From assembly GCA_020650975.1 (NCBI GenBank), contig JAIPMN010001225.1, positions 283-34,238 of the forward strand: a DNA stretch of 33,956 bases, given 5' to 3'. Under the pieces are notes generated by a model. It ran no database searches. It saw only the letters and a list, made by a program, of their open reading frames with translations, and was not told the DNA's origin. Shown one piece after another: positions 10,827 through 21,132 of the stretch (its first letter is position 1; every line of letters begins with the position of its first letter). The stretch is from Apostichopus californicus (Eukaryota > Echinodermata > Holothuroidea > Aspidochirotida > Stichopodidae). Position numbers and translations under genes: made by a program.

Positions 10827-13552
10827 ACATGATCTCGTTAGAGTGGTCCGTCCACCGGATCAGTCTCTAACAATATGAACCTGCCCCTTTCCATTTTCGA
10901 TGAAGGTTCTCACTACTGTAATCTACGATATGATAGTTCAAATGATACACGAATAATACCTTTTCAGTTCCTGGTTTTTAGGGATCGTTAACTTCGGTAC
11001 TTACTCCATAACATACGAAAAATGAGATCCATCTTTTACTGACCAAATATCTATAGTTTTAAACCCCCATCCCCCTCCAAGAAAGCACAAGAAGCATATG
11101 CGTAAAACAAATGTAAAGTACTCAAGGGTGTACCCATGTACAGCATGCATAAGTTCAAAAGATCTGTACATCTTGGTATCTATGGATGTTCACACTTGCT
11201 AAAATCATTGAATATTTACACCTCACACTGATCTGGTACATCAGGTTCTAGACAAAGATATAGAGGTCCAGGAAAGTCTAAAGTTGAGTTTTAGCGGCAC
11301 TCAATATTGTGAGAGGGTCTGTTGCTAAGGTGAAGAATTTAAAGGGAGGAACTTGTTTTTGGTAAAAAGCAGTAGCCGTAACAATGTGCAATCCAACTTT
11401 TGATGACTAGAGTATAACACCAACGAAAAGTGAGTGTCTGACAAGACTAAAACAGCTTGTAAAGGAATTTCCTGCTTAGAAAGGCAACCATGATACATAG
11501 TATTTAGGAAGCAATTGAACATTGTGTTGCTAAAGTACACGTCTGCCCATGCTGTTTGCAGGGTCCTTCTGTTGCTACGGTACATAGCAACCCAAACAAA
11601 GCATGGAAGAGCTTTTTAATAGACATGACATACTCCCACCTAACCACTATGCCTGCCTCTTTCTTGAAAAGAAACGTTTCCCACAAATATTAATGCAATC
11701 TGTCCTCATACTTTCTCTCAGGTCAATGCAATACGTGATGTTTCCTTTAATTTGCTCCAACCGAATCTTTAACCCACTAGTCATTCCTTACAGTCTGTGA
11801 TTGATCTGATGTTTACGGAAGGTCGAAGGTCAGGAATCACTCAAAACAAAATATAATATGTCTACTTTTTTGTGAACTGCATTCCAACTAATCCTTTGGC
11901 TACTATTATAATTAAAGACAACCAGCATATTCAATCATCAACAGTTTTGTAATTTTCTGTGTATTGACTTCTGAACAAAATAAGAGGTACCATCATATCA
12001 CTTTTAATTCTATTTACATTTTCCACACACTATAGAAAAAAACAAAATGAAACAAAAACAAAGGACTAATCTATTTCCATTGAAGTGAGGCTAACATGCT
12101 AGAGGCCCACCTTACCTTTCCATACTTACACCTAAAGCAAAACGTACTTGCCTCCAGGGTGTGCAAGCAAGGCAAGCACATGGGAGAGACCAGCAGGTCA
12201 GCTGACCAATCAGGTGATTGAGGAAGAAATGGGAAGAAACAAGATGTGAGTAAAGACCAACCAAAATAAGAATCTGAACAGGAAAGCAAGATGTGAGCCC
12301 ATTTAGAAATTTTAGAAATTAATGAATGTTTGAACTATCATCTTTTCTCATTTGGTAGTTTGGGATACATATTCCTGAAAGGAAGTTTGCAATTATGCAT
12401 CATACTGCCTTTGTATCTTTTTGTAGGAAGGCCCTTTTACATTCCACAACAGATATAAATTATTTAAATATTCTGGAGATAGTTGTACTATCAGTAGTCA
12501 CAAGGCAGGTTTCTTGCTTTCAAGTCCAAATTACCAAAGTTAAAGAAAGTTACTCCCTTAATAGTCTTGTGCCCTGACAGTGTGAACAAAAACAAACGTT
12601 TTCAACCCTTACAATACATACAATAATTGTAATGTGTTTATTCATAAACAGTTGTCACTGTTAAGATATACATTTTGTCTTGTGCACACAACTTACAGAA
12701 AGCATTGCATGTAAATCAATTTTACAAAGAGGAAACTGCAAACAATTAAGTTATGTAGTGCATATTCAATCCCTTTTGTCTCATATTCAACATCATTCCC
12801 ATAAAAAAATTAGAACATTAGCATGATAGCTTCTACTGTCTGCTTACTCATAGCCAGTTAATACAATTACAGTCTAACAAACAGAGCATAAGTACAAGCA
12901 GGAATTGGACACATTAGATAAACTACGTTCTCAAACTTGTGCAGCAACTTAAGGAAAATGAAAACTCCAGAGTTATACAAAGCTCTGTATCTATTGAGCT
13001 CCTTCCTAAACCTGGACTTTTCTTATGACTATTTAACAGGTATAATTGCCACTGGTCATGTTTTATCGCTCTCTCCTTACCTAGTGTATATGAGGACTGC
13101 CAACAGTCATCCTTCCTCCTACAAAAAGGAACAAAATGCTAACATTAATAGACAGAGGTTCTAAAGACAGAGGGGAGGAACTATCTGCTTACAGACAACG
13201 TGTAGAATCCCTTCTGCAAGTCACCAAAATGTTGTTCATTGAATGCACATACAAAGATGCGATGGAAATCATGAAATTCTATTTTTGGGTGCCTCAAAAC
13301 AAGCAAAGATTTTTTCTTTAATGGAAAACTCAAAATAGACCAGCATTCTTTGTTTATAGGTAACAAATGTCCAACAAGTTTGTATAAAATGCCATGTGTT
13401 GGCAGAAATTTCTTCATATGGGACACAGATTGCATCTCCAAAGATCAGTGCAGACACTGAAGTTAGCATATCATACTATTTCTGAAATATGTGAACTAAT
13501 TTTGGCATTTCTTCCAAAAGTCTGAAATAGTTAAGTCTTGAGGGTTGGTCTA

Positions 13553-13592
13553 GCCAGGGATATTCTACCAACGCCAGGGATATTCTACCAAC
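13553..13592. repeat. Two-copy tandem repeat, 20-bp period
   Basis: GCCAGGGATATTCTACCAAC occurs at 13553 and again immediately at 13573. The copies are identical, so the duplication is recent or the locus is slippage-prone. Confidence 0.9.
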
Positions 13593-14086
13593 TGAAGCCT
13601 TGCAAGCAGAGAGTTCCTTTGGTAAATATTGTTTAATAAACTACAGAAGGATATGCCTACTTCTGTTTTAGATACAACTGAGAGTGGAAGTTTCACAACT
13701 GTGCCTGATTACAGATATTTTTCCAGTCTGCTATCTGACTGACATCAGATGACTGATAAGGGGTAAAGGTCAAACAACTTTCTAAATTGAAGTTGCGCCA
13801 ATAACCTAAGGACACAGATTCAAATACACCTTCTGAAATCTATAATACTTATCTTTTACATTGTGTCCCTGGCAGTATCTTTAAATTCCTATTTTGGCTA
13901 AAGCCACTTTATTAACAAAAGAATATACCAAAATGTACATAAGATAAAGTAATGAGAAGAAACCTGCAACTGAACCATAAAGAAGACCATCAGGCCTCTT
14001 AATTAAAATCATCTCTACACTTTTTTCTTTCAATTACACACCTTTAGGTTGTCAATGATATATTCTACTTCTTTTTTTTATTTTTT

Positions 14087-14092
14087 ATATTA
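14087..14092 (-). terminator. Candidate CREBZF poly(A) signal
   Basis: TTTATT on the plus strand is AATAAA on the coding strand, about 890 bases after the CREBZF stop codon, in a T-rich (A-rich on the coding strand) stretch. Another AATAAA lies further on at 13908-13913. Which is used cannot be told from sequence alone. Confidence 0.3.
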
Positions 14093-14978
14093 TTATTTTG
14101 TATCGACTTCTTTGATATATTGTTCTTTTGTTTTTTTGTGTATATACAAAACAAATTATGTACAGTTTGGATGTTTTTTTTAGTATCAAATTGAGTATTT
14201 AAAATTACTACACATTACATAGAATGCAAAATAATTCACCGATGTAACTGAGCAAAAATTAAATTTCTCTGAAAAAAAACAAACAAAAAACTCAACTCTC
14301 ACAATACCAAAGGGATAAAAAAAACAGTAACGAAGAATACCGACCAAAAAATTAAGTGGCAAAGGTCGTCCATCAAAATATTCAACCTCTCCCTCTCACG
14401 AAGAGACTTCACCTGCAAGAAAGCAAAAGAGAACCTCATAAAGAAAGATTAAGATGTGTTCTTTACAAGGGTGCATGGATTACTGGAAGAGCTACATCCA
14501 ACATTAATGTTGAATGTAACTCCTCATCAACTTACATATAACATTCTATTATTATCCTCTTAGTACATATTACACAATGTCTACTGAGTCCATGTGGCCT
14601 TAAATATGGCCTCTTACTCCTCTGTGTAAGATTTTGACAGTTCAGGACGTCAGTGTCCTCTCAAAAGTGTGCTCCATGGTTTACAATTTATGCAAAAACC
14701 ACTCTGATACCACTTTACATGATAAACTTATATATGACATTATATGCCAGTGTCTTCTGTACATGTGTTTCCCATGTTTGTTCCATGATCATAAAGTCAA
14801 ATAGATCTGCATGCATCTGTCTTAACATGCAATAGTTTTCTACTCCTTCAGTACTGCTGAAATGTAAACACACTGAGTAGTAGAAATACAGACCATTTTG
14901 CAAGTAGTTTAAAAAGATGTGCCCTCTGTACTATTATTTGTTCTATTTCACTAATCTTCTTCTTCCATATTTCAATCT

Positions 14979-15992
14979 TCATTCATCCTCCTCCTCCTCC
15001 TTGATGAAAGCTGCCTCTGCTCTCCTGCTACAACTTCTACAAAACTCCAGTGAAACCTTCTGATCCCTCACGTGCAGACAGACACCTTTGAGATCACTGG
15101 AGGCCTTCTCCCTCAATGCATCTTCATATAAGGCACTCTTCTGGCGAGAGCTCGACCTACTGCTCACAGGGTATCTTGCTGTTTGTGTCTCGATAGTTTC
15201 AAGACACACTCGATTTGTTACTTTCGCTGACTTTGTAAGGCCCTTTGTGAGTTTATGTCGTTTGGCAGAACCCTCTTTACCAACAGAAGGGCATGGTCTT
15301 TTATTCTCAATGCCTGCAGTTGACTGTTTAGGAGTTGCTGAATCACCAATAGAGCTGTGAAATGAAAGACTAGTTGCCTTAACGTTCTTTAACAGACTGG
15401 AAAGTTCACTTTGATTGGCAAGCACTCCCTTCAGATATTCCACTTCTGACTCCAAACTGGTTACCTGACTTTTCAGGTTACACTGATCTATTTTAAGCTC
15501 TTGGTTCTCCTTGGAGAGATCCGTGACCATCTCCTCCAGGTCTGACATTTGCTGTTTCTTTTTCTGTCTGTTCAGCTTAGCCATTATGGCGTTACGATTC
15601 GGCCCAAAGTGTATTTGCTCCGACCCATCTTTGCCTGGCAATATCATCACTGTTTCAGGGGTAGACGAGGACACATTTGATTGTGAAATTGCATTTGGTT
15701 TTTGGAGCTTGGAATCGGTAATTTCCAGAAGATTTGAGAGTTTTTCTTTCCTCTTCTGTTCTCTGCATAACTTTTTCAGCACAGCAACTTCTTCATCCTC
15801 TCCATCCATGTCTGTGTCATCGACGTTCACTATATTCGGAAATGAGCCCAGGCATGGCTCCTCCTTCGATGTGGATGACAGCATACCCGATATATCGGCT
15901 TCTAGTGACTCCATGGTTGACATTAAATCAGGGAACAGATTGTCTTCATCATTGTCATAAGGTGGACTCATGGTAATAGATCCAAGTTCCAT
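14979..15992 (-). CDS. CREBZF: CREBZF/Zhangfei-type bZIP transcription factor (337 residues)
   Basis: This is a nuclear bZIP regulator of the CREB/ATF family. The acidic N-terminal part includes DDTDMDGEDEE at residues 59-69. The basic region is at about 131-147 (NRNAIMAKLNRQKKK). A leucine zipper has six perfect heptad leucines at 152, 159, 166, 173, 180 and 187, followed by the CREBZF-like LKGVLANQSELSSLL. A lysine/arginine-rich stretch lies at about 231-250. The C-terminus has the family signature GVCLHVRDQKVSLEFC, with a CxxC at 318/321, which is the strongest argument for CREBZF. The ORF stays open a further 16 codons upstream, but those encode a polypyrimidine tract ending in CAG at 15993-15995. 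The exon therefore begins at 15992 with ATG, and the upstream MKLLQIKY residues are intron. An extra Met may come from the first exon. Known family roles are repression or co-activation in stress pathways; target genes here are unknown. Confidence 0.88.
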   Translation of the reverse strand: MELGSITMSPPYDNDEDNLFPDLMSTMESLEADISGMLSSTSKEEPCLGSFPNIVNVDDTDMDGEDEEVAVLKKLCREQKRKEKLSNLLEITDSKLQKPNAISQSNVSSSTPETVMILPGKDGSEQIHFGPNRNAIMAKLNRQKKKQQMSDLEEMVTDLSKENQELKIDQCNLKSQVTSLESEVEYLKGVLANQSELSSLLKNVKATSLSFHSSIGDSATPKQSTAGIENKRPCPSVGKEGSAKRHKLTKGLTKSAKVTNRVCLETIETQTARYPVSSRSSSRQKSALYEDALREKASSDLKGVCLHVRDQKVSLEFCRSCSRRAEAAFIKEEEEDE

Positions 15993-17778
15993 CTGAAACA
16001 AGAGAAGAAGAAGAACGTACTTAATCTGGAGTAATTTCATATTTCAATCAAGTTCCAATTAATTACTGTTTGTTGAATGTCAGCAACTTAATACGATGCA
16101 TGGCAACCCTATACTGCAATCACCGAGTACTTGGGCTTAGCAGTGAACATTACCTATCTACACTGAGCTGCTCACTGAAATTCAATTAATTTCTGGCTCT
16201 TCTTCCCCATACATGCACTACACCCGCCCCTCTAGGTTGTAAGTTATACACCTTTCCGGCAAGAACAATATACAACACTCTCTCAACATAGTACACAGAA
16301 CTGTTCACCAAGGTTGCAACTAAGCATGCTATTTCTTTTCATGAACTTCCCAACACTGCTGTGTAGGCCTTAACACTGAGCTTAAAGCATGCAGAATGTT
16401 GACAAAGATAAACAGAACAACTGTACATAATGATTGTTACTGTTTGACACAATTATACAATCATGAATCATACTGAAAGTCTATCAACATAGTGTGTTTC
16501 ACTAGCAAATGTCACATGAACAAACTACCACAATGACTTCATTATTAGTAATGCTCCTGTTAGCTTCATTACATTCATAGTAATAAAACTAAGTTGTTGG
16601 ATGTTGCAATGCCTTGGTACAATTGCCTAGTGGCAGAGTTCCATCACTAAAGCTCCTCTGTGAAGAAAATTAAAGGTAAAATTCAAAGATTGCTGGATAT
16701 CACAAAATATGACACCAATGTTAACGAAAAAGTCATTTAACTTTCTGCTTGTCTAAATCATGTTTATATTATCTTGTCTTTATATAAAATGGTTTGAGTA
16801 ATTTTTATTTATACATGTAATAGAATTTGGGAAAGATAGTGTCGCTAATAGTTTCACAGAAATAATGGCAAAACACACAAAATGTCTCAAAGTTAACATT
16901 TCAGTTAACAAATATACCAAGAGACTAATATTTTGTCATCACGAAGTTTCTGCAAAGAATCTTCCATCTTTCCTGGATACCAACACAAACTACTTACTAC
17001 CATCTATTACAACTGCTGTTACAAATTCTACAAGGAAAACAAGCGAAGCAACTTTTCCTTCATTTTTCCTTTGGTGGATTAATAACCGAATGGGCTCTCT
17101 CTGACTGTTACTCAAAATTCATCATGACCACCTCAAACCAATAATACCAACTGGTCTGTCAATTTACAAGTACTTTTAACCTGTTAACCCAATGACATTT
17201 TGTCTAGTCTCTAGACATACCAGGTTCTAGACATCGCTATGGTGATCACTTTGATGATTGCTGTCGTCTCTGTATTGTATCAAAAGAAAAGAAATCTTTA
17301 CAAGTATTAATAATTTACTTCATTGAAATAGTACCTTCTTTCAGATGAATTTCGCCCATCATTTAAGTTGGCTAGGCTATGAAAAGCATTCTTAAGAGCA
17401 TCGAAAATTTCAATGTGACCATTCAAAATAATTTGCATGCGATATCCTAAATAGGTAGGCATAAATACCCCCAAAATATACTTTCCAAACCTCTGTTTGC
17501 ATAATTAAGATGTTTAATCAATTGTAAATGTGACGAATTCGTTGAAAAACTACCAGTCGAAGTCTTAAGTTATAAGTGGGCCGTCATTCACCCCAACATG
17601 CTACGTACAAAAGACTGCTACACTGCGTAACACAGCCCTACTGTACGGAAAACCTAACGATTTATTAAATTACTAAGCCTATGCCTAACGAAAGCAACGT
17701 TAGGCCAACGACGACAGACATAGCCTATACAATAGCTGTACTTTACAATTACAAGTCGCAAACATATGAATTACGTAC
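15993..17778 (-). other. CREBZF intron 1
   Basis: On the coding strand the intron runs from a GTACGT donor at about 17778 to the pyrimidine-rich acceptor TTCTTCTCTTGTTTCAG ending at 15993. The acceptor is strong. The donor is inferred from position and motif. I see no other exon or recognisable repeat inside. Confidence 0.5.
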
Positions 17779-17940
17779 CATTTTTATTGATTTCACATGT
17801 ATTTTATGGTTGACGTAAGTATCTTGAACGACCAAACACTTGCTTGATGTTTCGTGATTTCTTCACTTCCTAAGCAACGTATAATTAAAATTCGGTCCGA
17901 AATGGAGTACATCAGGCGGTGAAACAAAAGATACTGAAAT
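17779..17940 (-). other. CREBZF: Candidate first exon of CREBZF, ending in ATG at the donor
   Basis: On the minus strand the sequence reads AAAAATG followed by GTACGTAA. The last three exon bases would be ATG (17781-17779), directly before a plausible donor. Spliced to 15992 this gives ATG-ATG-GAA, adding one Met in frame. The upstream edge is not visible and 17940 is only a working limit. A non-coding first exon with the same donor is equally possible. Confidence 0.35.
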
Positions 17941-18120
17941 CGTTGCCAAATCGTTGATGTGTCGTTTTACGATGGCGCTAAGCTAGAATATTTTCGCTTG
18001 TCATGGCCACTACAGCGTTACTCAGATTGCGCAATACTGATTAAACAACGATCATTGGAAGCTGGCTAGCGCTTGTTTGTATGTATAGTTGAAGCAGCTC
18101 CCTGGTTGAAGTATACACAA
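17782..18120. promoter_or_regulatory. Probable bidirectional promoter between CREBZF and the DMAC1-like gene
   Basis: The CREBZF first exon (minus) and the DMAC1-like gene (plus) point away from this segment. It is richer in CpG than its surroundings by eye, for example around 17940-18075. It carries TGACGTAA at 17811-17818 (a CRE/PAR-bZIP-type site) and the perfect palindrome ATTGCGCAAT at 18026-18035 (C/EBP-type consensus). An ATTGG (inverted CCAAT) lies near 18053. No TATA box stands out, as is common for shared promoters. Function is inferred. Confidence 0.45.
18026..18035. promoter_or_regulatory. Perfect C/EBP-type palindrome ATTGCGCAAT
   Basis: The 10-base palindrome matches the established C/EBP consensus exactly and lies in the presumed divergent promoter. 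Occupancy is not known. Confidence 0.5.
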
Positions 18121-19592
18121 TATGCGTGTCAAAATCTTATTGAAGCCTACTGAAAGTAAAGTACATGTGAGTAAAATCGGTAACAACTCTCTCTATGGCG
18201 GAACCATGAACACCATCTTCATACACAGGAGCTTAAATACCCATCACAGCTCATTGGTTTTAGCTATGTGTAACACTACAGTTAAACTTAAAGTTAGGCC
18301 TACTACCTAGGCCCTAGGCCTAACTAAAGTTTAGGCTGATGACATCAAATGTCATAAACCCAAACTAGCCTATGCCTTGCGTTTAAACGGAGGGTTGCAT
18401 ATTGAGGGCCTCTGATTGTTTTGGTGGTTTTTGGATGATGTTCAAATGCTCAACTTTAACTTCATTACACCTCATCCTGAAACAGGTTTTTTGCCAAAAG
18501 TATAAACACTTCTGCCAAAAATATTGGCAGAAAGTAACTGGGAGTCTTCAAATTTATAATTAAGTTAAAAGATGTTTCCATGTAATGCAGCCCATGAAAT
18601 TATTCAATGATATGAGATGCCTCAATCTGTGAGTCATGGAATTAATTGTAAGCAATCCAAGCTTACGAAGAGGAGTGAAGCTGCTTCTAGGCACAGAAGG
18701 CCAAACAGGTTAACCTGTAAATTTCCAGGGCTATTTTACAAATTTGAGGCTATTCCCAGGACAGTAAATAAAATCCGGGACATTTCTGGTGACACATTTA
18801 ATCCGGAGATGGTACATGAAATCTATGAATTGTCCCCAAAAATCAGGGATGTCTGGCCACCTCATGGTTATACACCAAGGAAAACTTTAATGTTCAAATT
18901 TTATGTTCAAAACAGTTTTGGAGGCTCTAAAATTTCTCTATATCATAGAAAAAACTATGGTTCCTGATATGCAAAACCTGCTATAAATATCGGCACTTGT
19001 ATAGTGATTTATCCATTTTGTTAAGCATTTCACTATTTTCATAATAATTTTTCATAATAAGTTAGACTGAGTGACAACAGTCATGGCCTTTAAGTCGAAA
19101 ATATCTATACTTTGTTTATACTTGCTTCAATTTCGTATAGATATAAATTGATGCATTTAAAAAAAATGTGATAAAGCCATGCATTCATAGTTCATAGAAA
19201 GCTCTTAGTGAATATTGTTTATCACATTTCAAGGGCACATAAACACCTAGAATATGAAAGAAATTTAAAGTCCTTTAAAGAATATTAGCTACTAGATAAC
19301 ATTTCAAACCACCCTATGTTGGTTATCTTCAAATTCAAGTTAGCTTCTAACAGATATATTTAGATTTCAAAACAAATTTATCAACAGGGTGTTCCCCTAT
19401 TCGCTTGAATGTTGTCTTCTTAGTAAACATACATTGTTTACCACTGTAACATCCCATAACTCTAAGAACAACATGTTTTATGTTAACTTCAAACCAATTG
19501 ATATAAGTCTCAGATAATATTCCAGAACTAATTTCAGATTCTGCATTGCACTCTTCTCTGTTCTCTCTTTTGTTTGTCCGAAACTGCTAACA
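18121..19592 (+). other. Presumed 5' UTR exon and first intron of the DMAC1-like gene
   Basis: A donor-like GTGAGTAA at about 18169 could end a 5' UTR exon that splices to the acceptor at 19592. An ORF starting at 18122 would then be an upstream ORF, because it meets a TAG soon after the junction. The segment at about 18700-18960 has repeat-like wording (ATCCGGGACATTTCTGG, ATCAGGGATGTCTGG) and may be a decayed element. No coding exon is supported. Confidence 0.3.
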
Positions 19593-19617
19593 GAACTTGC
19601 ACTATTAGGAACAAATC

Positions 19618-19843
19618 ATGGCAAATGATCCATCCGAAGCAAGTACTTGGCTTGCAAAGCAGAAAGAACAAATGAGACAAGATGTGACTGATTTCCGTCT
19701 AAAAGACTGTAAGGAATGTCGATATATTGGAGGTGGAGTGATTATGATAGCTGGAAGCTACGTAGGTTTTGTTGGCCAGAGGAGAGCATCCTTGAGGGGC
19801 GGAAGTTTCATTTCCAGGGTACCATCTGCTCTTGTAGCTGGAG
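19618..19843 (+). CDS. DMAC1: DMAC1/TMEM261-like membrane protein, exon 1 (residues 1-75)
   Basis: The family is a small two-helix mitochondrial inner-membrane protein; human DMAC1 helps assemble the distal membrane arm of respiratory complex I. Spliced length here is 117 residues, close to the family's size. Seen in this exon are a charged N-terminal helix, a CxxC at residues 31-34 (DCKECR), then a glycine-rich first membrane segment at about 37-53 (YIGGGVIMIAGSYVGFV). The CxxCR-hydrophobic arrangement is what matches DMAC1. A strong acceptor (CTGCTAACAG after a pyrimidine tract) ends at 19592, so the exon starts at 19593 with a 25-base leader before the ATG. The exon ends at GGAG followed by GTGAGT, phase 1. 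The orthology rests on the short motif and topology only; another small two-pass mitochondrial protein is possible. Confidence 0.6.
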
Positions 19844-20060
19844 GTGAGTAATATATCAGCCCTGAAAATGTATCACGTTTGTGTAGCAATCATTCTGAAC
19901 TATGACATGTTTATCATAAAATTGTAGAAATACGATTACGTAGGTTTGGTATAAACAACGATTGCTTTGTACATCCTAACATTACATTAGTACTGTGTAA
20001 GATAAATAATATCATGATCATTATATTATGAGATATGATATTTTAGAGACGCTGTTTAAC

Positions 20061-20270
20061 TATGGTTGAGTGGATAAACACAGTGGTAGTAGAAGCTATG
20101 AGACCTGGCTTTTTCATCTAGGAGAAATCCACAATTTGCCCATCTGAAATGGTCTTCCAAATTGTAAAAAGACCAAATGAACTACAACTATAAATTGGAG
20201 AGCCACCCAAATTGAAGTGTAAGTAATTAGCAATTTGGCTTCTCCCATATTAATTTGCAGCTGCTTAGCT
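20061..20270 (+). mobile_element. Diverged, internally deleted copy of a tRNA-derived SINE
   Basis: It shares with the copy at 20809-21123 the blocks GAGTGGATAA (end of A box), CCCATCTGAAATG, AATTGG-AG-GCCACCCAA, GTGTAAGT and CTTCTCCCA with GCTTAGC near the end, in the same order and orientation. The B box region is missing, so it is not transcriptionally intact. Confidence 0.65.
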
Positions 20271-20496
20271 TTCCAGGCCTATTGTATTGTATTACACTGG
20301 TCCATTGAAATGACAATAGCCTACCTAGGGTAAGCATTGTTCAAACTTCACAGCATGATAATTTTCAGTCCCTCCTCTCCCTTCTCTCCCCTCCCGCCTA
20401 CCCCTGTACAACCTGCTCCCCCAACCACTTGTAATAGTCACTGATTCAGTTTTGGATATTACATGTTTCTCTGTAGCCTCTGCTTAGTAAATATGC

Positions 20497-20722
20497 TTCA
20501 TTGCATTTTCACAGACCATTGCTCTATCTGTTTGAGTGTATCACTTGCATTTACACAAGCCTTTGCTCTATCTACTCGAGTGTTTCACTTGCATTTGTTC
20601 AAGCCATTGTTCTATCTACTTGAGTGTATCACTTGCATTTGCACAGGCCATACTCTATGTACTCGAGTGTTTAACTTGCATTTGTACAAGCCTTTTGCTC
20701 TATCTAAGTGAGCGTATCACTT
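20497..20722 (+). repeat. Minisatellite, about five units of 44 bp
   Basis: Units contain TCACTTGCATTTRCACAAGCC followed by TTGCTCTATCTACTCGAGTG with substitutions between copies. The period of 44 is seen between successive GTGTATCACTTGCATTT starts. It lies in the DMAC1-like intron between the two SINEs. Confidence 0.85.
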
Positions 20723-20808
20723 AAACAGTGAAACACAACCATCGATAAGTTACATTTTCGGTTTATTCTTTGTCCAAAATTGTGAATAAATATTTGCGGT
20801 GTTATTTG

Positions 20809-21123
20809 TGTAGTGGCCAAGTGGATAATGCCGTTGGCATTTGAAGCAATAAGGCTTAGCAATCGGGAGATTCCGGGTTCGATTCCCGGCCGGGACATAG
20901 TAAGATGTGTTTTTCACCCAAGAGCAATCTATGGTTTTCCCATCTGAAATGACTTTCTTAATTGAAAAAGATTCCAAATTTGAGTTAAAATGTTGAATTG
21001 GAAGCCACCCAACGTGTAAGTTATAATCCATAAGGTCTTGTGGGTTTCTCCCACATTTGTGATCGCTTAAGCGTGGTATAAATAACTGCTGATTATTATG
21101 ATTATTATTTATTTATTTATTTT
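20809..21123 (+). mobile_element. tRNA-derived SINE with A and B boxes
   Basis: The head resembles a tRNA. A box-like TGGCCAAGTGG is at 20814-20824 and the B box GGTTCGATTCC is at 20876-20886, a perfect match to the RNA polymerase III consensus, followed by CGGCCGGGAC. A non-tRNA body follows (CCCATCTGAAATG, GGAAGCCACCCAA, TTTCTCCCACATTTG). The 3' tail is a short-repeat tract of ATT/TTTA units (about 21090-21123). It is not a working tRNA gene: the anticodon arm is not tRNA-like. The tail abuts the exon 2 acceptor of the DMAC1-like gene. Confidence 0.85.
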
Positions 21124-21132
21124 CCTTTGCAG

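Larger units (their letters stand above)
9186..14086. other. Intergenic stretch, possibly with a distal CREBZF 3' UTR
   Basis: About 4.9 kb without an exon I can support on either strand. It contains a second copy of the 5'-flank repeat (10743-10826), a 16-C run at 10149-10164 and a 20-bp tandem duplication at 13553-13592. Minus-strand AATAAA motifs (for example 13908-13913) could be distal poly(A) sites of the CREBZF gene, so part of this stretch may be transcribed as a long 3' UTR. Confidence 0.4.
19844..21132 (+). other. DMAC1-like intron carrying two SINE copies and a minisatellite
   Basis: GTGAGT at 19844 and TTTTCCTTTGCAG ending at 21132 bound the intron. It contains a diverged SINE copy (20061-20270), a 44-bp minisatellite (20497-20722) and a better-preserved SINE (20809-21123) whose tail runs to within about ten bases of the acceptor. 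Confidence 0.75.

Noticed and set aside
12071-13469. Several ORFs of 60-86 codons on both strands
   Set aside because: No domain, no consistent splice signals and no mutual phase; they look like chance ORFs in intergenic or 3' UTR sequence.
15511-15976. Two plus-strand ORFs (149 and 80 codons)
   Set aside because: They are antisense shadows of the CREBZF coding exon.
15993-16040. N-terminal extension MKLLQIKYVLLLLLFQ of the CREBZF ORF, which looks like a signal peptide
   Set aside because: It is the translation of the polypyrimidine tract of a strong splice acceptor ending in CAG; a nuclear bZIP protein would not carry it.
18617-18967. 116-codon plus-strand ORF
   Set aside because: No family match that I can see. 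The repeated GGGACATTTCTGG / GGGATGTCTGG wording suggests a decayed repeat, and the ORF lies between a presumed promoter and a splice acceptor.
20497-20722. CRISPR-like array
   Set aside because: The whole unit repeats without unique spacers, and the setting is a eukaryotic intron, so it is a minisatellite.
20809-20898. A functional tRNA gene
   Set aside because: The A and B boxes are good, but the middle part does not form a proper anticodon arm and a second copy shares a non-tRNA body, so it is a SINE head.
20704-21031. Two minus-strand ORFs containing GNRTRNLPIA / RPGIEPGIS-like peptides
   Set aside because: These are the usual antisense translations of a tRNA-derived SINE head (B box region), not genes.
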